DNA of 33,639 nt, taken from an uncultured Ruminococcus sp. Its GTDB lineage: Bacteria; Bacillota; Clostridia; Oscillospirales; Ruminococcaceae. The position numbers and the translations under genes were made by a program. The notes beneath the pieces are model-generated. The model worked only from the letters and a program-made list of their open reading frames with translations. It ran no database searches and had not been told where the DNA came from. Shown piece after piece: positions 1-7,654 of the stretch (position 1 is its first letter; each line of letters starts with the position of its first letter). The DNA lies in assembly GCA_902780695.1 (NCBI GenBank), contig CACZGM010000016.1:1-33639 (forward strand). The letters are read 5' to 3'.

Positions 1-1
1 C

Positions 2-448
2 AAGTTTGTCGTAAAGACAAACTACGGCATCGGTCTCGGAATGCCGCAGACTATGGAGCTCTGCATACGCGAGGTAGGCCGTCCGAAAGTGCTGTGGGCT
101 GCGTTCTGCGCTGCAATAGGCAAGATATTCGGCAAGAAGGGCGTTTTCTACAATATATGCGGTATGAAGGCACGCGCGATCGACGGTCCCTGCGATTATA
201 CGCTCCCGCCGTACAACCATTACGCCAAAATGGCTCCGGACAAGCCCGACGAGGCTGCCGCAGCCCTCGCGAAGCACTGCGGCTGTGACGTTATCATTAT
301 AGACGCGAACGATATCGCGGCTACCGTTCTCGGCAAGAGCCGCCCCGATCTTCCCAACGCGTTCGGCGAGCAGGTCTTCCGTGACAACCCGCACGATCAG
401 TGCTCGCAGCAGACACCGATCTCCATTGTGCGCAAGGTCTCCGCTTAA
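2..448 (+). CDS. Coenzyme F420-0:L-glutamate ligase-like protein, 5' end cut by window
   Basis: The reading frame is open from base 2 to the TAA at 446-448, so the start lies outside the window. The visible 148 residues contain the C-terminal blocks I associate with F420-0 gamma-glutamyl ligase (CofE-like) domain proteins: a KARAIDGPCDY segment, PPYNHYAK, a VIIIDANDI strand, an LGKSRPDL turn and the closing DQCSQQTPISIVRK. In methanogens and actinobacteria this fold adds glutamate to F420-0. Clostridia carry stand-alone relatives without other F420 genes, so the substrate here is unknown. It is followed four bases later by the YunG-like gene and probably shares its transcript. The family call is recognition by eye; the biochemical role is inference. 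Confidence 0.72.
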   Translation, partial: KFVVKTNYGIGLGMPQTMELCIREVGRPKVLWAAFCAAIGKIFGKKGVFYNICGMKARAIDGPCDYTLPPYNHYAKMAPDKPDEAAAALAKHCGCDVIIIDANDIAATVLGKSRPDLPNAFGEQVFRDNPHDQCSQQTPISIVRKVSA

Positions 449-451
449 GCT

Positions 452-889
452 ATGGGATATAGATTTTACGGTTGGGAAAATGCGGACGTGAAACCGGCAG
501 ATGAAATGTTTGCCGCAGTACGCGACCCACGCGGCCTGTACGATCTGCTGTCCGGTATCTGGTGCGCGGATACCTGTGCTCCCCGTATGCGCAGCAGGTG
601 GAGCCCGGACAACCGCACGCTCGGGCAGTGCTCCATAACCGCATTCCTTGCGCAGGATATCTTCGGCGGCAAGGTATACGGAATTCTCCGCGAGGGCGGG
701 AATTATCACTGTTACAACGTTGTCGGCGGCTGTGTGTTCGACCTTACAAGTGAGCAGTTCGGTGACGAGAAGCTGTGCTACGAGGGAAACCCGGAGCAGT
801 CCCGCGAAGTCCATTTTTCCAAGACCGAAAAGCGCGAAAGATATGAGTATCTGCGTTCGGAGCTGCTGAAGAAACTTTCCCGTAAATAA
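452..889 (+). CDS. YunG-like conserved hypothetical protein
   Basis: A 145-residue soluble protein without signal peptide or membrane segment. A central block has TLGQCSITAFLAQDIFGG, then NYHCYNVVGG and VFDLTSEQF, and near the end REVHF. This order (Cys in GQC, His in NYHCYN, Asp in FDLTSEQF) matches what I recall of the YunG-like family. The Cys-His-Asp order resembles a papain-like fold, but a hydrolase activity is only inference. It begins four bases after the preceding stop with no strong ribosome site, which suggests translational coupling. A strong terminator follows at 897-931. The function is not known. Confidence 0.65.
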   Translation: MGYRFYGWENADVKPADEMFAAVRDPRGLYDLLSGIWCADTCAPRMRSRWSPDNRTLGQCSITAFLAQDIFGGKVYGILREGGNYHCYNVVGGCVFDLTSEQFGDEKLCYEGNPEQSREVHFSKTEKRERYEYLRSELLKKLSRK

Positions 890-896
890 TACTGAA

Positions 897-931
897 TCCC
901 GGAAACCGTCTCGGTTTTCGGGAGCTTTTTT
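897..931 (+). terminator. Rho-independent terminator after the YunG-like gene
   Basis: A 12-bp stem (897-908 with 912-923, one G-T pair) with a three-base loop is followed by GCTTTTTT. It ends the forward transcript eight bases after the stop codon. Confidence 0.85.
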
Positions 932-944
932 CGTCAAAATAATA

Positions 945-971
945 TTCCCCTCCGCTATAAGCGGAGGGGAA
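945..971 (-). terminator. Terminator for the leftward purine/YjbR transcript
   Basis: A perfect 12-bp stem (945-956 with 960-971, loop ATA) is followed, when read on the minus strand, by TATTATTTT. It lies 11 bases beyond the YjbR-type stop, tail to tail with the forward terminator at 897-931. Confidence 0.8.
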
Positions 972-981
972 GGCTGTATCG

Positions 982-1365
982 CTACATAAATATATCTTCA
1001 AGAATTTCGTGCTGTACTTTTTTGGAAAAATGCCGCAGAACGATATTGTATCCGCGGTCGCACATATCCTTCACGACCTCATAAGGCACGGTGCCGGTGA
1101 GCTTAACGCTGTTCCAGTGCTGCTTGTTCATGTAGTAGCCCTCGTTAATATCCTCGTGAAGCCTGCGTATCGTGTCGTTATAGTCCGGCTGTGCCTTGAT
1201 ATTAAGCAAGGCATCGTCTGTTCCGTCCGCGCATATTGCCGCGAACATCTTCCCGCGGAGCATGAATCTCGTCCAGCCCCACTGCTCCTGATAGTCTGTT
1301 TCCACGCCTTTCTTATTGCACAGATATTCGTACAATTCCGGGTATATGTCTTTGCACCAGCTCAT
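982..1365 (-). CDS. MmcQ/YjbR family protein
   Basis: A 127-residue protein of the MmcQ/YjbR (CyaY-like fold) family. The blocks I recognise are EQWGWTRFMLRGKMFAAI near residues 27-44, LLNIKAQPDY, GYYMNKQHWNSVKL near the middle and a final DRGYNIVLRHF. Family members are small single-domain proteins sometimes annotated as DNA-binding; a firm cellular role is not established. AAAGGA lies seven bases before the ATG. It is the last gene before the leftward terminator at 945-971. It is separated from purH by 113 bases with two hairpins, so it may be partly independent of the purine operon. Confidence 0.85.
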   Translation of the reverse strand: MSWCKDIYPELYEYLCNKKGVETDYQEQWGWTRFMLRGKMFAAICADGTDDALLNIKAQPDYNDTIRRLHEDINEGYYMNKQHWNSVKLTGTVPYEVVKDMCDRGYNIVLRHFSKKVQHEILEDIFM

Positions 1366-1398
1366 AGCATATCCTTTCCCGCTTATCGACTGTTTTTC

Positions 1399-1460
1399 CT
1401 CCGCTTTTCTGAAAAGCGGAGCGGAGTAAGAGCGCGAGAGAGGGGCAGAGCTCCTCTCTC
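1399..1460 (-). other. Two hairpins in the purH to YjbR gap
   Basis: A 10-bp perfect stem (1399-1408 with 1412-1421) and a second stem (1436-1443 with 1453-1460, loop of nine) sit just after the purH stop. Neither has a T-run on the minus strand, so they look more like RNA processing or stabilising stems than a full terminator. Confidence 0.4.
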
Positions 1461-1478
1461 GTTCGCGTCCGCGGCGGC

Positions 1479-2654
1479 TTAATGATGGAACAGTCTGATA
1501 CCGGTGAACGCCATAGCGATGCCGTACTTGTTGCAGGTCTCGATGACGTTGTCGTCGCGTATGGAACCGCCGGGCTGAGCGATGAACTCAACGCCGCTGC
1601 GGTGTGCTCTTTCGATGTTGTCGCCGAAGGGGAAGAACGCGTCGGAGCCGAGGGAAACGCCCTTCATTGTGGAGAGCCACTTCTGCTTCTCTTCCTTTGT
1701 GAATACGTCGGGCTTAACCTTGAATATATTCTGCCATGCGCCGTCTGCAAGAACGTCCATGTAGTCCTCACCGATGTAGAGGTCTATAGCATTGTCGCGG
1801 TCTGCGCGTCTGATCGTGTCAACGAACTGAAGTCCGAGTACCTGCGGAGACTGGCGGAGATACCAGTTGTCCGCCTTTGTTCCGGCAAGACGGGTGCAGT
1901 GTATTCTGGACTGCTGACCCGCGCCGATACCGATAGCCTGACCGCCGCAGGCATAAGCTACAGAGTTGGACTGTGTGTATTTGAGGGTTATAAGCGATAT
2001 GATAAGGTCGATCTTTGCGGACTCGGGAATGTTCTTGTTTTCGGTCACGATGTTAGCAAACAGCTCGTCGTTTATCACAAGCTCATTTCTGCCCTGCTCA
2101 AATGTGATGCCGTAAACCTGCTTGCGCTCGATCGGATCGGGGGTGTAGTCGGGGTCTATCTTGATGATGTTATATGTGCCTTTTCTCTTGGTCTTGAGGA
2201 TCTCAAGCGCTTCCTGCTCATAGCCGGGAGCTATAACGCCGTCGGAAACTTCGCGCTGTATCATCTTTGCGGTCGAAACGTCGCACACGTCGGACAGCGA
2301 GATGAAATCGCCGTAAGAAGACATTCTGTCTGCGCCTCTTGCTCTTGCGTATGCACAGGCAAGGGGAGAGAGCTTTCCGAGATCATCGACCCAGTATATC
2401 TTTTTGAGGGTGTCGGTAAGCTCGATACCTACCGCCGCACCGGCAGGGGAAACGTGCTTGAAGGAAGCCGCAGCGGGAAGTCCCGTAGCCTTTTTCAGCT
2501 CCTTTACGAGCTGCCAGCCGTTGAACGCGTCCATGAAGTTGATATAGCCGGGCTTGCCGTTGAGTACCTCTATCGGCAGCTCACCGTTTTCCATAAATAT
2601 TCTCGACGGCTTCTGATTGGGGTTGCAGCCGTACTTTAATTCAAGTTCTTTCAT
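1479..2654 (-). CDS. purH: Stand-alone AICAR transformylase (PurH C-terminal activity)
   Basis: A 391-residue protein for the ninth purine step, formyl transfer from 10-formyl-tetrahydrofolate to AICAR to give FAICAR. It starts with ELKYGCNPNQKPSRI, typical of AICARFT domains, and carries the catalytic Lys-His pair in SFKHVSPAGAA. It lacks the N-terminal IMP cyclohydrolase half of the usual ~510-residue bifunctional PurH. The cyclohydrolase step is supplied by the neighbouring purO-like gene. I placed the start at the ATG at 2652-2654, with GGAGG eight bases upstream. The longer open frame to 2714 adds only an Arg-rich stretch without a ribosome site. It is the last enzyme gene of the operon, 131 bases after purO. 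Confidence 0.92.
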   Translation of the reverse strand: MKELELKYGCNPNQKPSRIFMENGELPIEVLNGKPGYINFMDAFNGWQLVKELKKATGLPAAASFKHVSPAGAAVGIELTDTLKKIYWVDDLGKLSPLACAYARARGADRMSSYGDFISLSDVCDVSTAKMIQREVSDGVIAPGYEQEALEILKTKRKGTYNIIKIDPDYTPDPIERKQVYGITFEQGRNELVINDELFANIVTENKNIPESAKIDLIISLITLKYTQSNSVAYACGGQAIGIGAGQQSRIHCTRLAGTKADNWYLRQSPQVLGLQFVDTIRRADRDNAIDLYIGEDYMDVLADGAWQNIFKVKPDVFTKEEKQKWLSTMKGVSLGSDAFFPFGDNIERAHRSGVEFIAQPGGSIRDDNVIETCNKYGIAMAFTGIRLFHH

Positions 2655-2709
2655 TCTGTGATACCTCCATATTCGGCGTCTGCGTCTTTGTGCTTTAGTC
2701 CTTTGAGCC

Positions 2710-2747
2710 GACACTTTTATGCGCGCATCATACGCGCTTTTGGTGTC
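2710..2747. other. Hairpin in the purO to purH gap
   Basis: GACAC (2710-2714) pairs with GTGTC (2743-2747), enclosing GCGCG/CGCGC (2721-2725 with 2733-2737). There is no T-run. It may adjust the relative expression or stability of purO and purH messages. Confidence 0.35.
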
Positions 2748-2785
2748 AGCCGCAGTGCTGCGTGACGCTGCACCCGACAGTATAA

Positions 2786-3502
2786 TTAATTGTTTTTGTT
2801 CACTATACGGGAGTCAAATTTACCCGTTTCTATGTCTATATATCTTGTGAAGAGGGATACCTTGTTGTCCTTGTTGAGATTATCCCATACGAGCTTGGTG
2901 AAGTCGTCCAGCGAAAGGTCGGGGATAATAACACGCTTGGGCTCTCCTTCAAAGCTCGGCAGCGGGTCGCCGGCACCCTTGTATGTGTGAATGAAGCGTC
3001 CTTCGCCGCTCTTGGGGCAGCTGTATGCGTATGTGTTGCGCACGGTGCATTCCGGGTCGCCGTCAAGGCTCTTTATGATATGCATAGCGTAGTTCATATT
3101 GCCGCAGTCGGCGTGAACTATGCCGGAAATACGGGGAGTATAGTTCGGCTTGTCGTCCTCGAATTCGCGGAAGCGAAGAGACTGCTCAAAGGTCTGCTGC
3201 TTGTCCATCTGCTCGTAGATAGTGTCGGTCTGATCGCCGTTGGTAACTATCGTCTTGGTTCCGAGCACTTTTACAGGAGCGTAGATGATGAGATGAGGAT
3301 CGACCATTTTCGACGGGTCGAAAGCCTGTGTGCGTATGCCGTTTCCGTCCTCGACAAAAACACGGTTGCGGCTGTTCTCGCTTCTGCCCATGATGAAGTA
3401 CGCGATAACCGCGTTCTTTCCGTCGGGAGACTTGCCGAGGATAATTCCTCTGCCGTGATAAGCGAGGCTGTTAAGTTCCTTTTCAATGCTAATAAGTTCC
3501 AT
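2786..3502 (-). CDS. purO: IMP cyclohydrolase, archaeal PurO type
   Basis: A 238-residue protein resembling the IMP_cyclohyd (PurO) family, which closes the ring of FAICAR to give IMP, the last step of de novo purine synthesis. Features I associate with the family are LAYHGRGIILGKSPDG near the N-terminus, a YFIMGRSENSRNRVF block, DPHLIIYAP, TPRISGIV and a late GEGRFIHTYKGAGDPLPSF segment. The ATG at 3500-3502 is chosen because AAAGGGG lies eight bases upstream; the longer frame to 3529 overlaps the purN stop. Its place between purN and a cyclohydrolase-less purH strongly supports the call. PurO was first described in archaea but also occurs in clostridia. Confidence 0.88.
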   Translation of the reverse strand: MELISIEKELNSLAYHGRGIILGKSPDGKNAVIAYFIMGRSENSRNRVFVEDGNGIRTQAFDPSKMVDPHLIIYAPVKVLGTKTIVTNGDQTDTIYEQMDKQQTFEQSLRFREFEDDKPNYTPRISGIVHADCGNMNYAMHIIKSLDGDPECTVRNTYAYSCPKSGEGRFIHTYKGAGDPLPSFEGEPKRVIIPDLSLDDFTKLVWDNLNKDNKVSLFTRYIDIETGKFDSRIVNKNN

Positions 3503-3518
3503 ATTGTGACCCCTTTCG

Positions 3519-4145
3519 TCATCTTTCAACGACAGTAACGCCGTTTTCCACCTTTATTTTTCCCTCGCAGAAGAGTCTTACCGCTTCCGGAAGAATCTTC
3601 CACTCCGCCTGTTCCATGACGCGTTTCTGCAAGATCTCGGGCGTATCGCCGTTCTGCACTTCGACCGCCTTTTGCAGTATTATCGGACCGCCGTCGCATT
3701 CCTCGGTGACAAAATGAACGGTAGCTCCCGTTATCTTAACGCCCTTTTTCAGAGCCTCCTCATGGACTTTCAGCCCGTAGTAGCCCTTTCCGCAGAACGA
3801 CGGTATCAGCGCCGGGTGGACGTTCATCATCCTGTACGGGAAAGCCTTGCAGACCTGCTCATCGAGTATCGTCATGAAGCCCGCATAAACGACGAGATCG
3901 GCTTCCGCTTCGACCAGAGCATCGACCATAGCCTTGCTGTAAGCGGCGATATCGGAGTATGCTTTTCTTTCGAGTACCTTTGTTTTTATGAAGTTGTCCT
4001 TTGCGCGTTTGAGTGCGTAAGCGTCGGGCTTTGAGGATATCACGCAGGTGATGCTGCCGTCGCCGAGTTCGCCGCGCTTCTGCGCGTCAATGAGCGCCTG
4101 CAGGTTCGTGCCTCCGCCCGACACGAGAACCGAGATGTTTTTCAT
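3519..4145 (-). CDS. purN: Phosphoribosylglycinamide formyltransferase
   Basis: A 208-residue GAR transformylase of the 10-formyl-THF-dependent PurN family. The N-terminal SVLVSGGGTNLQAL is the phosphate-binding loop. The catalytic Asn and His are in MMNVHPALIPSF (about residues 108-119), and the Asp is in EECDGGPIILQ. Length is normal for the family. Its ATG overlaps the stop of the upstream unknown gene by four bases (ATGA), so the two are translationally coupled, and purO follows after 16 bases. It converts GAR to FGAR in the third committed step of purine synthesis. Confidence 0.95.
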   Translation of the reverse strand: MKNISVLVSGGGTNLQALIDAQKRGELGDGSITCVISSKPDAYALKRAKDNFIKTKVLERKAYSDIAAYSKAMVDALVEAEADLVVYAGFMTILDEQVCKAFPYRMMNVHPALIPSFCGKGYYGLKVHEEALKKGVKITGATVHFVTEECDGGPIILQKAVEVQNGDTPEILQKRVMEQAEWKILPEAVRLFCEGKIKVENGVTVVER

Positions 4146-4951
4146 TGCTTTTCCTCCGTAATGAGTCCGTATTCCTTCAGTTTCAGCAGGTTGTGCGCCC
4201 TGCGGCGTTCAAGCTCGGCAAAAGCCTTTTCGTGCATAGCAGGGTCGAACGCGCCGGCTGCTTTCACCGCTTCGAGCTTTGCGGTAAAGCGTTCGAGGTC
4301 GTCCTGCGTGTAAAACGTTCCGATGTTCCGCTTCATGGCATCTTTCCGGGACTCCATGCCCTTGAGAAGCTCCTGCCGGTCTTTCAGAAGATACACGAGC
4401 AGCCCCTCGGTATAGTAATTGTTCGGGTTTTCGTTATTGAAGCTGTTTGTCTCGTCATAAAGCGGCAAAGACGCGTTTCCGTAATATCTAAAATGCTCGT
4501 AACACGAGGGGATATCGGCAGCGCTGTCAAAGATCGGGAGCATTATCCTTGCTGTATGCCTGCACGCTCTTTCAAGCGTGTTCATAAGCGCGTTGTCATT
4601 ATCTTCATACCTGAATGATCTGATCGAATTGTGAAGAGCCTCCTGAACCGCATTTAAAGGGCTGTTTGCCTTCAAAAAGTAATGTGACAGCGCTTTCAGC
4701 CAAGGGGTACTGTCATGCGGGCAGACGGTAAGATCTATACTCTGCCTGTAAACGGTAGCAGTGCCGCACAGAACGTTGAACGCTTTGAAGCCGGGCTTGT
4801 ATTCGCGGTCGGGGCTTACCGATACGATCTGCACTATCTCATTGCCCGGCATGACCCGAGCCAGATACGGCTGTCTGCCTTTCACCTTCACAAACCCGTA
4901 TTCCTTCAAGCCCTCGCCGAACACCTGTTTAAACGCCGTATTAAGTGTCAT
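4142..4951 (-). CDS. Unknown protein inside the purine operon (DUF4304-like N-terminus)
   Basis: A 269-residue soluble protein that I do not recognise securely. The first half (LNTAFKQVF, a YLARVMPGNEIVQIVSV strand pair, then FNVLCGTATVY) reminds me of DUF4304-type proteins. The second half is helical and charged, ending with an AELERRRAHNLLKLKEYG helix. No signal peptide, membrane segment or catalytic motif is visible. CGGAG lies about eight bases before the ATG. It lies 54 bases after purM, and its TGA overlaps the purN ATG, so it is expressed as part of the operon. A role in purine synthesis is possible, but position is the only support. Confidence 0.75.
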   Translation of the reverse strand: MTLNTAFKQVFGEGLKEYGFVKVKGRQPYLARVMPGNEIVQIVSVSPDREYKPGFKAFNVLCGTATVYRQSIDLTVCPHDSTPWLKALSHYFLKANSPLNAVQEALHNSIRSFRYEDNDNALMNTLERACRHTARIMLPIFDSAADIPSCYEHFRYYGNASLPLYDETNSFNNENPNNYYTEGLLVYLLKDRQELLKGMESRKDAMKRNIGTFYTQDDLERFTAKLEAVKAAGAFDPAMHEKAFAELERRRAHNLLKLKEYGLITEEKQ

Positions 4952-4975
4952 ATTGATCTCCGTACAGCCGAAATC

Positions 4976-5000
4976 GGGCGCTGCCGTAAAAACAGCGCCC
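4976..5000. other. Hairpin between purM and the unknown gene
   Basis: A perfect 8-bp GC-rich stem (4976-4983 with 4993-5000, loop of nine) just after the purM stop. On the minus strand it is followed by GATTT rather than a T-run, so it may be a weak terminator or an mRNA-stabilising stem. Confidence 0.45.
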
Positions 5001-5005
5001 TCGCA

Positions 5006-6043
5006 TTACTTTATTATTATCGCCTTTTCGGACTTGTCTATCGTGCCTATCCTGCACGCGTTGCAGCCGTTCGCGTTCAGCACTTCGACTGCCTTGTCCG
5101 CTTCTTCCGCGGGAACGACAATCGACATACCGATACCCATGTTGAAGGTGTTGAACATATCGTGCTCATCTATGCCGCCGCGCTCCTGCAGGAGTTTGAA
5201 GATATACGGCACTTCCCAGCTTCCCTTGTCGATGACAGCGGTAAACCCGTCGGGTATCGAACGCGGGATATTCTCATAGAAGCCGCCGCCGGTGATATGA
5301 CTTATCGCTTTGACCTGCACCTTGCTTATAAGATCGAGCACAGGCTTCACATACAGATTTGTGGGTGTGAGCAGAGTCTCGCCGAGAGTTCTGCCGTCCG
5401 GCAGCTTTTCATCGAGCACTTCCTTTTTATCTATGCCAAATACCTTGCGCACAAGAGAAAATCCGTTTGAGTGTACGCCGGAGGATGCAAGTCCGATTAT
5501 CGCGTCACCGACCTGCACCTTTGAGCCGTCGATTATTGCCTTCTTGCTGACGATGCCTACCGAGAAGCCGCCCACATCGTATTCGTCCTCGGGCATAAGA
5601 CCGGGATGCTCGGCAGTCTCGCCGCCGATAAGCGCACATCCGGACTCAACGCAGCCGTCCGCTATGCCTTTTACGATAGATGCGATCTTTGCCGGCTCGT
5701 TCTTGCCGCACGCGATATAGTCAAGGAAGAACAGGGGCTTTGCGCCGCAGCAGATTATATCGTTGACGCACATGGCCACAGCGTCGATACCTATGGTGTC
5801 ATGCTTGTCGAGCAGAAACGCGAGTTTGATCTTCGTACCTACGCCGTCCGTGCCGGAAACGAGCACCGGATCGTCATATTCCTTCGGGTCAAGCTCAAAA
5901 AGCCCGCCGAATCCGCCGATGCTGTCGATAGCGCCTTTTATGCGTGTGCGCTCGACGTGCTCCTTCATCAGCTTTACGGCTTCGTAACCCGCGGTAACAT
6001 CAACGCCCGCGGCTTTGTAGCTTTCGGAATGACTGTCTTTCAT
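5006..6043 (-). CDS. purM: Phosphoribosylformylglycinamidine cyclo-ligase (AIR synthetase)
   Basis: A 345-residue PurM. It has [15 protein letters not shown] at the N-terminus and [13 protein letters not shown] for the ATP-binding loop. [30 protein letters not shown] and [14 protein letters not shown] follow, then [13 protein letters not shown]. The protein converts FGAM to AIR using ATP. Length is normal. AAAGGA stands nine bases before the ATG. It follows purF after a 157-base gap that holds a hairpin and an AT-rich repeat, the largest break inside this operon. Confidence 0.96.
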   Translation of the reverse strand: MKDSHSESYKAAGVDVTAGYEAVKLMKEHVERTRIKGAIDSIGGFGGLFELDPKEYDDPVLVSGTDGVGTKIKLAFLLDKHDTIGIDAVAMCVNDIICCGAKPLFFLDYIACGKNEPAKIASIVKGIADGCVESGCALIGGETAEHPGLMPEDEYDVGGFSVGIVSKKAIIDGSKVQVGDAIIGLASSGVHSNGFSLVRKVFGIDKKEVLDEKLPDGRTLGETLLTPTNLYVKPVLDLISKVQVKAISHITGGGFYENIPRSIPDGFTAVIDKGSWEVPYIFKLLQERGGIDEHDMFNTFNMGIGMSIVVPAEEADKAVEVLNANGCNACRIGTIDKSEKAIIIK

Positions 6044-6089
6044 ATTGTTATTCCTTTCGTATCGGTTAACAGTTATTTCTATGTTCCCG

Positions 6090-6132
6090 AATTGTGACGA
6101 GCAGAAAACAGGGCTGTAAATACGTCACGATT
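6090..6132. other. Imperfect hairpin upstream of purM
   Basis: AATTGTGACG (6090-6099) and CGTCACGATT (6123-6132) can pair in 9 of 10 positions around a 23-base loop. It has no T-run. It may be part of the intergenic repeat that follows. Confidence 0.35.
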
Positions 6133-6139
6133 CAGATAT

Positions 6140-6198
6140 GTCGCCGCAGGCGACTCCACAATTCTTCATTATTCGTTATTCACTATTCAATATTCACT
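6140..6198. repeat. Intergenic GC-hairpin plus TTCATTA-type direct repeat
   Basis: GTCGCC-GCA-GGCGAC (6140-6154) is followed by about five degenerate copies of a seven-base unit (TTCATTA, TTCGTTA, TTCACTA, TTCAATA, TTCAC) up to the purF stop. I recall similar elements, a GC stem beside ATTCATTATTCATTA-like tracts, scattered between genes in clostridial genomes. That this is a dispersed repeat is inference from a single copy. Confidence 0.5.
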
Positions 6199-6200
6199 GC

Positions 6201-7622
6201 TTATTCTTTCCCGTTCCAGCAGTAGGTGCAGAGCTTGCACTCGGGAAGACCTACGGCGCGGACAGTGCCTGGCAGTGACTGGAATTCGAGAGAGGTGAGC
6301 TTCAGTCTGCGGCAGATCTCGTCGCGGAGATATTTGCCGCGTTCAGTCGAGGAATCGCTGTATTCGTCAATGTATTTTACTCCCTCGCTGCCTTCCTTTT
6401 CCTGTATGATCTGTCTTGCGATAAGATCAAGTTCGGAATTGCTGCGGGAGAAGTTGAGGTACTTGCAGCCGTACATTATCGGCGGACAGGCAGATCTCAT
6501 ATGTACTTCCTTCGCACCGTTCTCGTACAGAAATTCAACGGTCTCGCGCATCTGTGTGCCGCGGACGATACTGTCGTCAACGAACAGCAGTTTCTTTCCC
6601 TCGATAAGTTCATGCACCGGCACGAGCTTCATTTTTGCGACCCTGTTGCGCATAGCCTGCGTCTGCGGCATGAAGCTGCGCGGCCATGTGGGAGTGTACT
6701 TTATAAAAGGTCTTGCGAAAGGTATGCCGCTCTTGTTGGCATAGCCTATAGCGTGCGGTATGCCGGAATCCGGAACTCCGCAGACGTAGTCAACGTCCGG
6801 CAGTCTGCCGTTCTTTATGTCGGTCTCTGCCATTATCTCGCCGTTGCGTGCGCGCATCACCTCTACGTTCACACCCTCGTAAACGGCGTTCGGATAACCG
6901 TAATAAGTCCAGAGGAAAGTGCATATCCTCATATTGAAGGAGCCGGGCTCCAGCGTTTCACAGCCGTCGGCGGTCAGTCTGACTATTTCACCCGCCGCAA
7001 GCTCCTTGTATGTCTTATAGCCGAGCTTCTGGAACGCGAACGATTCGAATGACAGGCAGTATCCGTCGCTGCGCTTTCCTATTATTATAGGAAGTCTTCC
7101 GCGCTTGTCACGCGCAGCTATTATACAGTCCTTGGTCATTATCAGCAGAGTGAGCGTGCCGTCGATCTTCTCCTGCGCGTACTTGATGCCGTCCGTGAAG
7201 TTGTCCTTCTGTGCTATAAGTGCGCCGATAAGAGCGCTGGAATTGATGTTTCCGCTGCTCATGGACTCAAAGTTCGCGCAGCCGTTGTCGAGCAGCTCGT
7301 TGTACAGCTCATTTGCGTTGTTGATGATGCCGACGTTGCATATAGCATACAGACCGAGCTTGGAGGTCACAAGTATCGGCTGCGGGTCGGAGTCGCTTAT
7401 GCAGCCGATGCACAGCTTGCCGTGTATTCCCGCCGCATCGCTCTCGAATTTTGTTCTGAACGGCGAGTTCTCTATGCTGTGAATGCTTCTCTGAAATCCG
7501 AGCTCGGGAGAATACGCCGCCATACCGCCGCGCCTTGTGCCGAGGTGAGAATGATAGTCGGTTCCGAAGAATACATCGGAAATACAGTCGTTATGCGAGA
7601 TCGCACCGAAAAATCCACCCAT
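6201..7622 (-). CDS. purF: PurF-like amidophosphoribosyltransferase with degenerate glutaminase site
   Basis: A 473-residue relative of PurF, which makes 5-phosphoribosylamine from PRPP and glutamine. The C-terminal phosphoribosyltransferase half looks intact: VCGVPDSGIPHAIGYA (280-295) and the PRPP loop FVDDSIVRGTQ (347-357). Cys 234, 386, 462 and 465 match the spacing of the [4Fe-4S] ligands known in Bacillus subtilis PurF. The N-terminal Ntn half is eroded. It starts MGGFFGA instead of M-C-G-[VI]-F-G, so the nucleophile Cys is Gly. The RYST glutamine-binding block is replaced by GCISD, and the usual NGN block reads CNVGI. Similar MGGFFG copies occur in other clostridia, often beside a normal PurF elsewhere. 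It may use free ammonia or a partner glutaminase, or have a regulatory role. Confidence 0.88.
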   Translation of the reverse strand: MGGFFGAISHNDCISDVFFGTDYHSHLGTRRGGMAAYSPELGFQRSIHSIENSPFRTKFESDAAGIHGKLCIGCISDSDPQPILVTSKLGLYAICNVGIINNANELYNELLDNGCANFESMSSGNINSSALIGALIAQKDNFTDGIKYAQEKIDGTLTLLIMTKDCIIAARDKRGRLPIIIGKRSDGYCLSFESFAFQKLGYKTYKELAAGEIVRLTADGCETLEPGSFNMRICTFLWTYYGYPNAVYEGVNVEVMRARNGEIMAETDIKNGRLPDVDYVCGVPDSGIPHAIGYANKSGIPFARPFIKYTPTWPRSFMPQTQAMRNRVAKMKLVPVHELIEGKKLLFVDDSIVRGTQMRETVEFLYENGAKEVHMRSACPPIMYGCKYLNFSRSNSELDLIARQIIQEKEGSEGVKYIDEYSDSSTERGKYLRDEICRRLKLTSLEFQSLPGTVRAVGLPECKLCTYCWNGKE

Positions 7623-7654
7623 GTGTGTCCAAACCTTTCGTTATGCGGCGCGTA

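Noticed and set aside
1482-2639. 385-codon forward ORF opposite purH
   Set aside because: Antisense shadow: the reverse frame encodes a recognisable AICAR transformylase with ribosome site.
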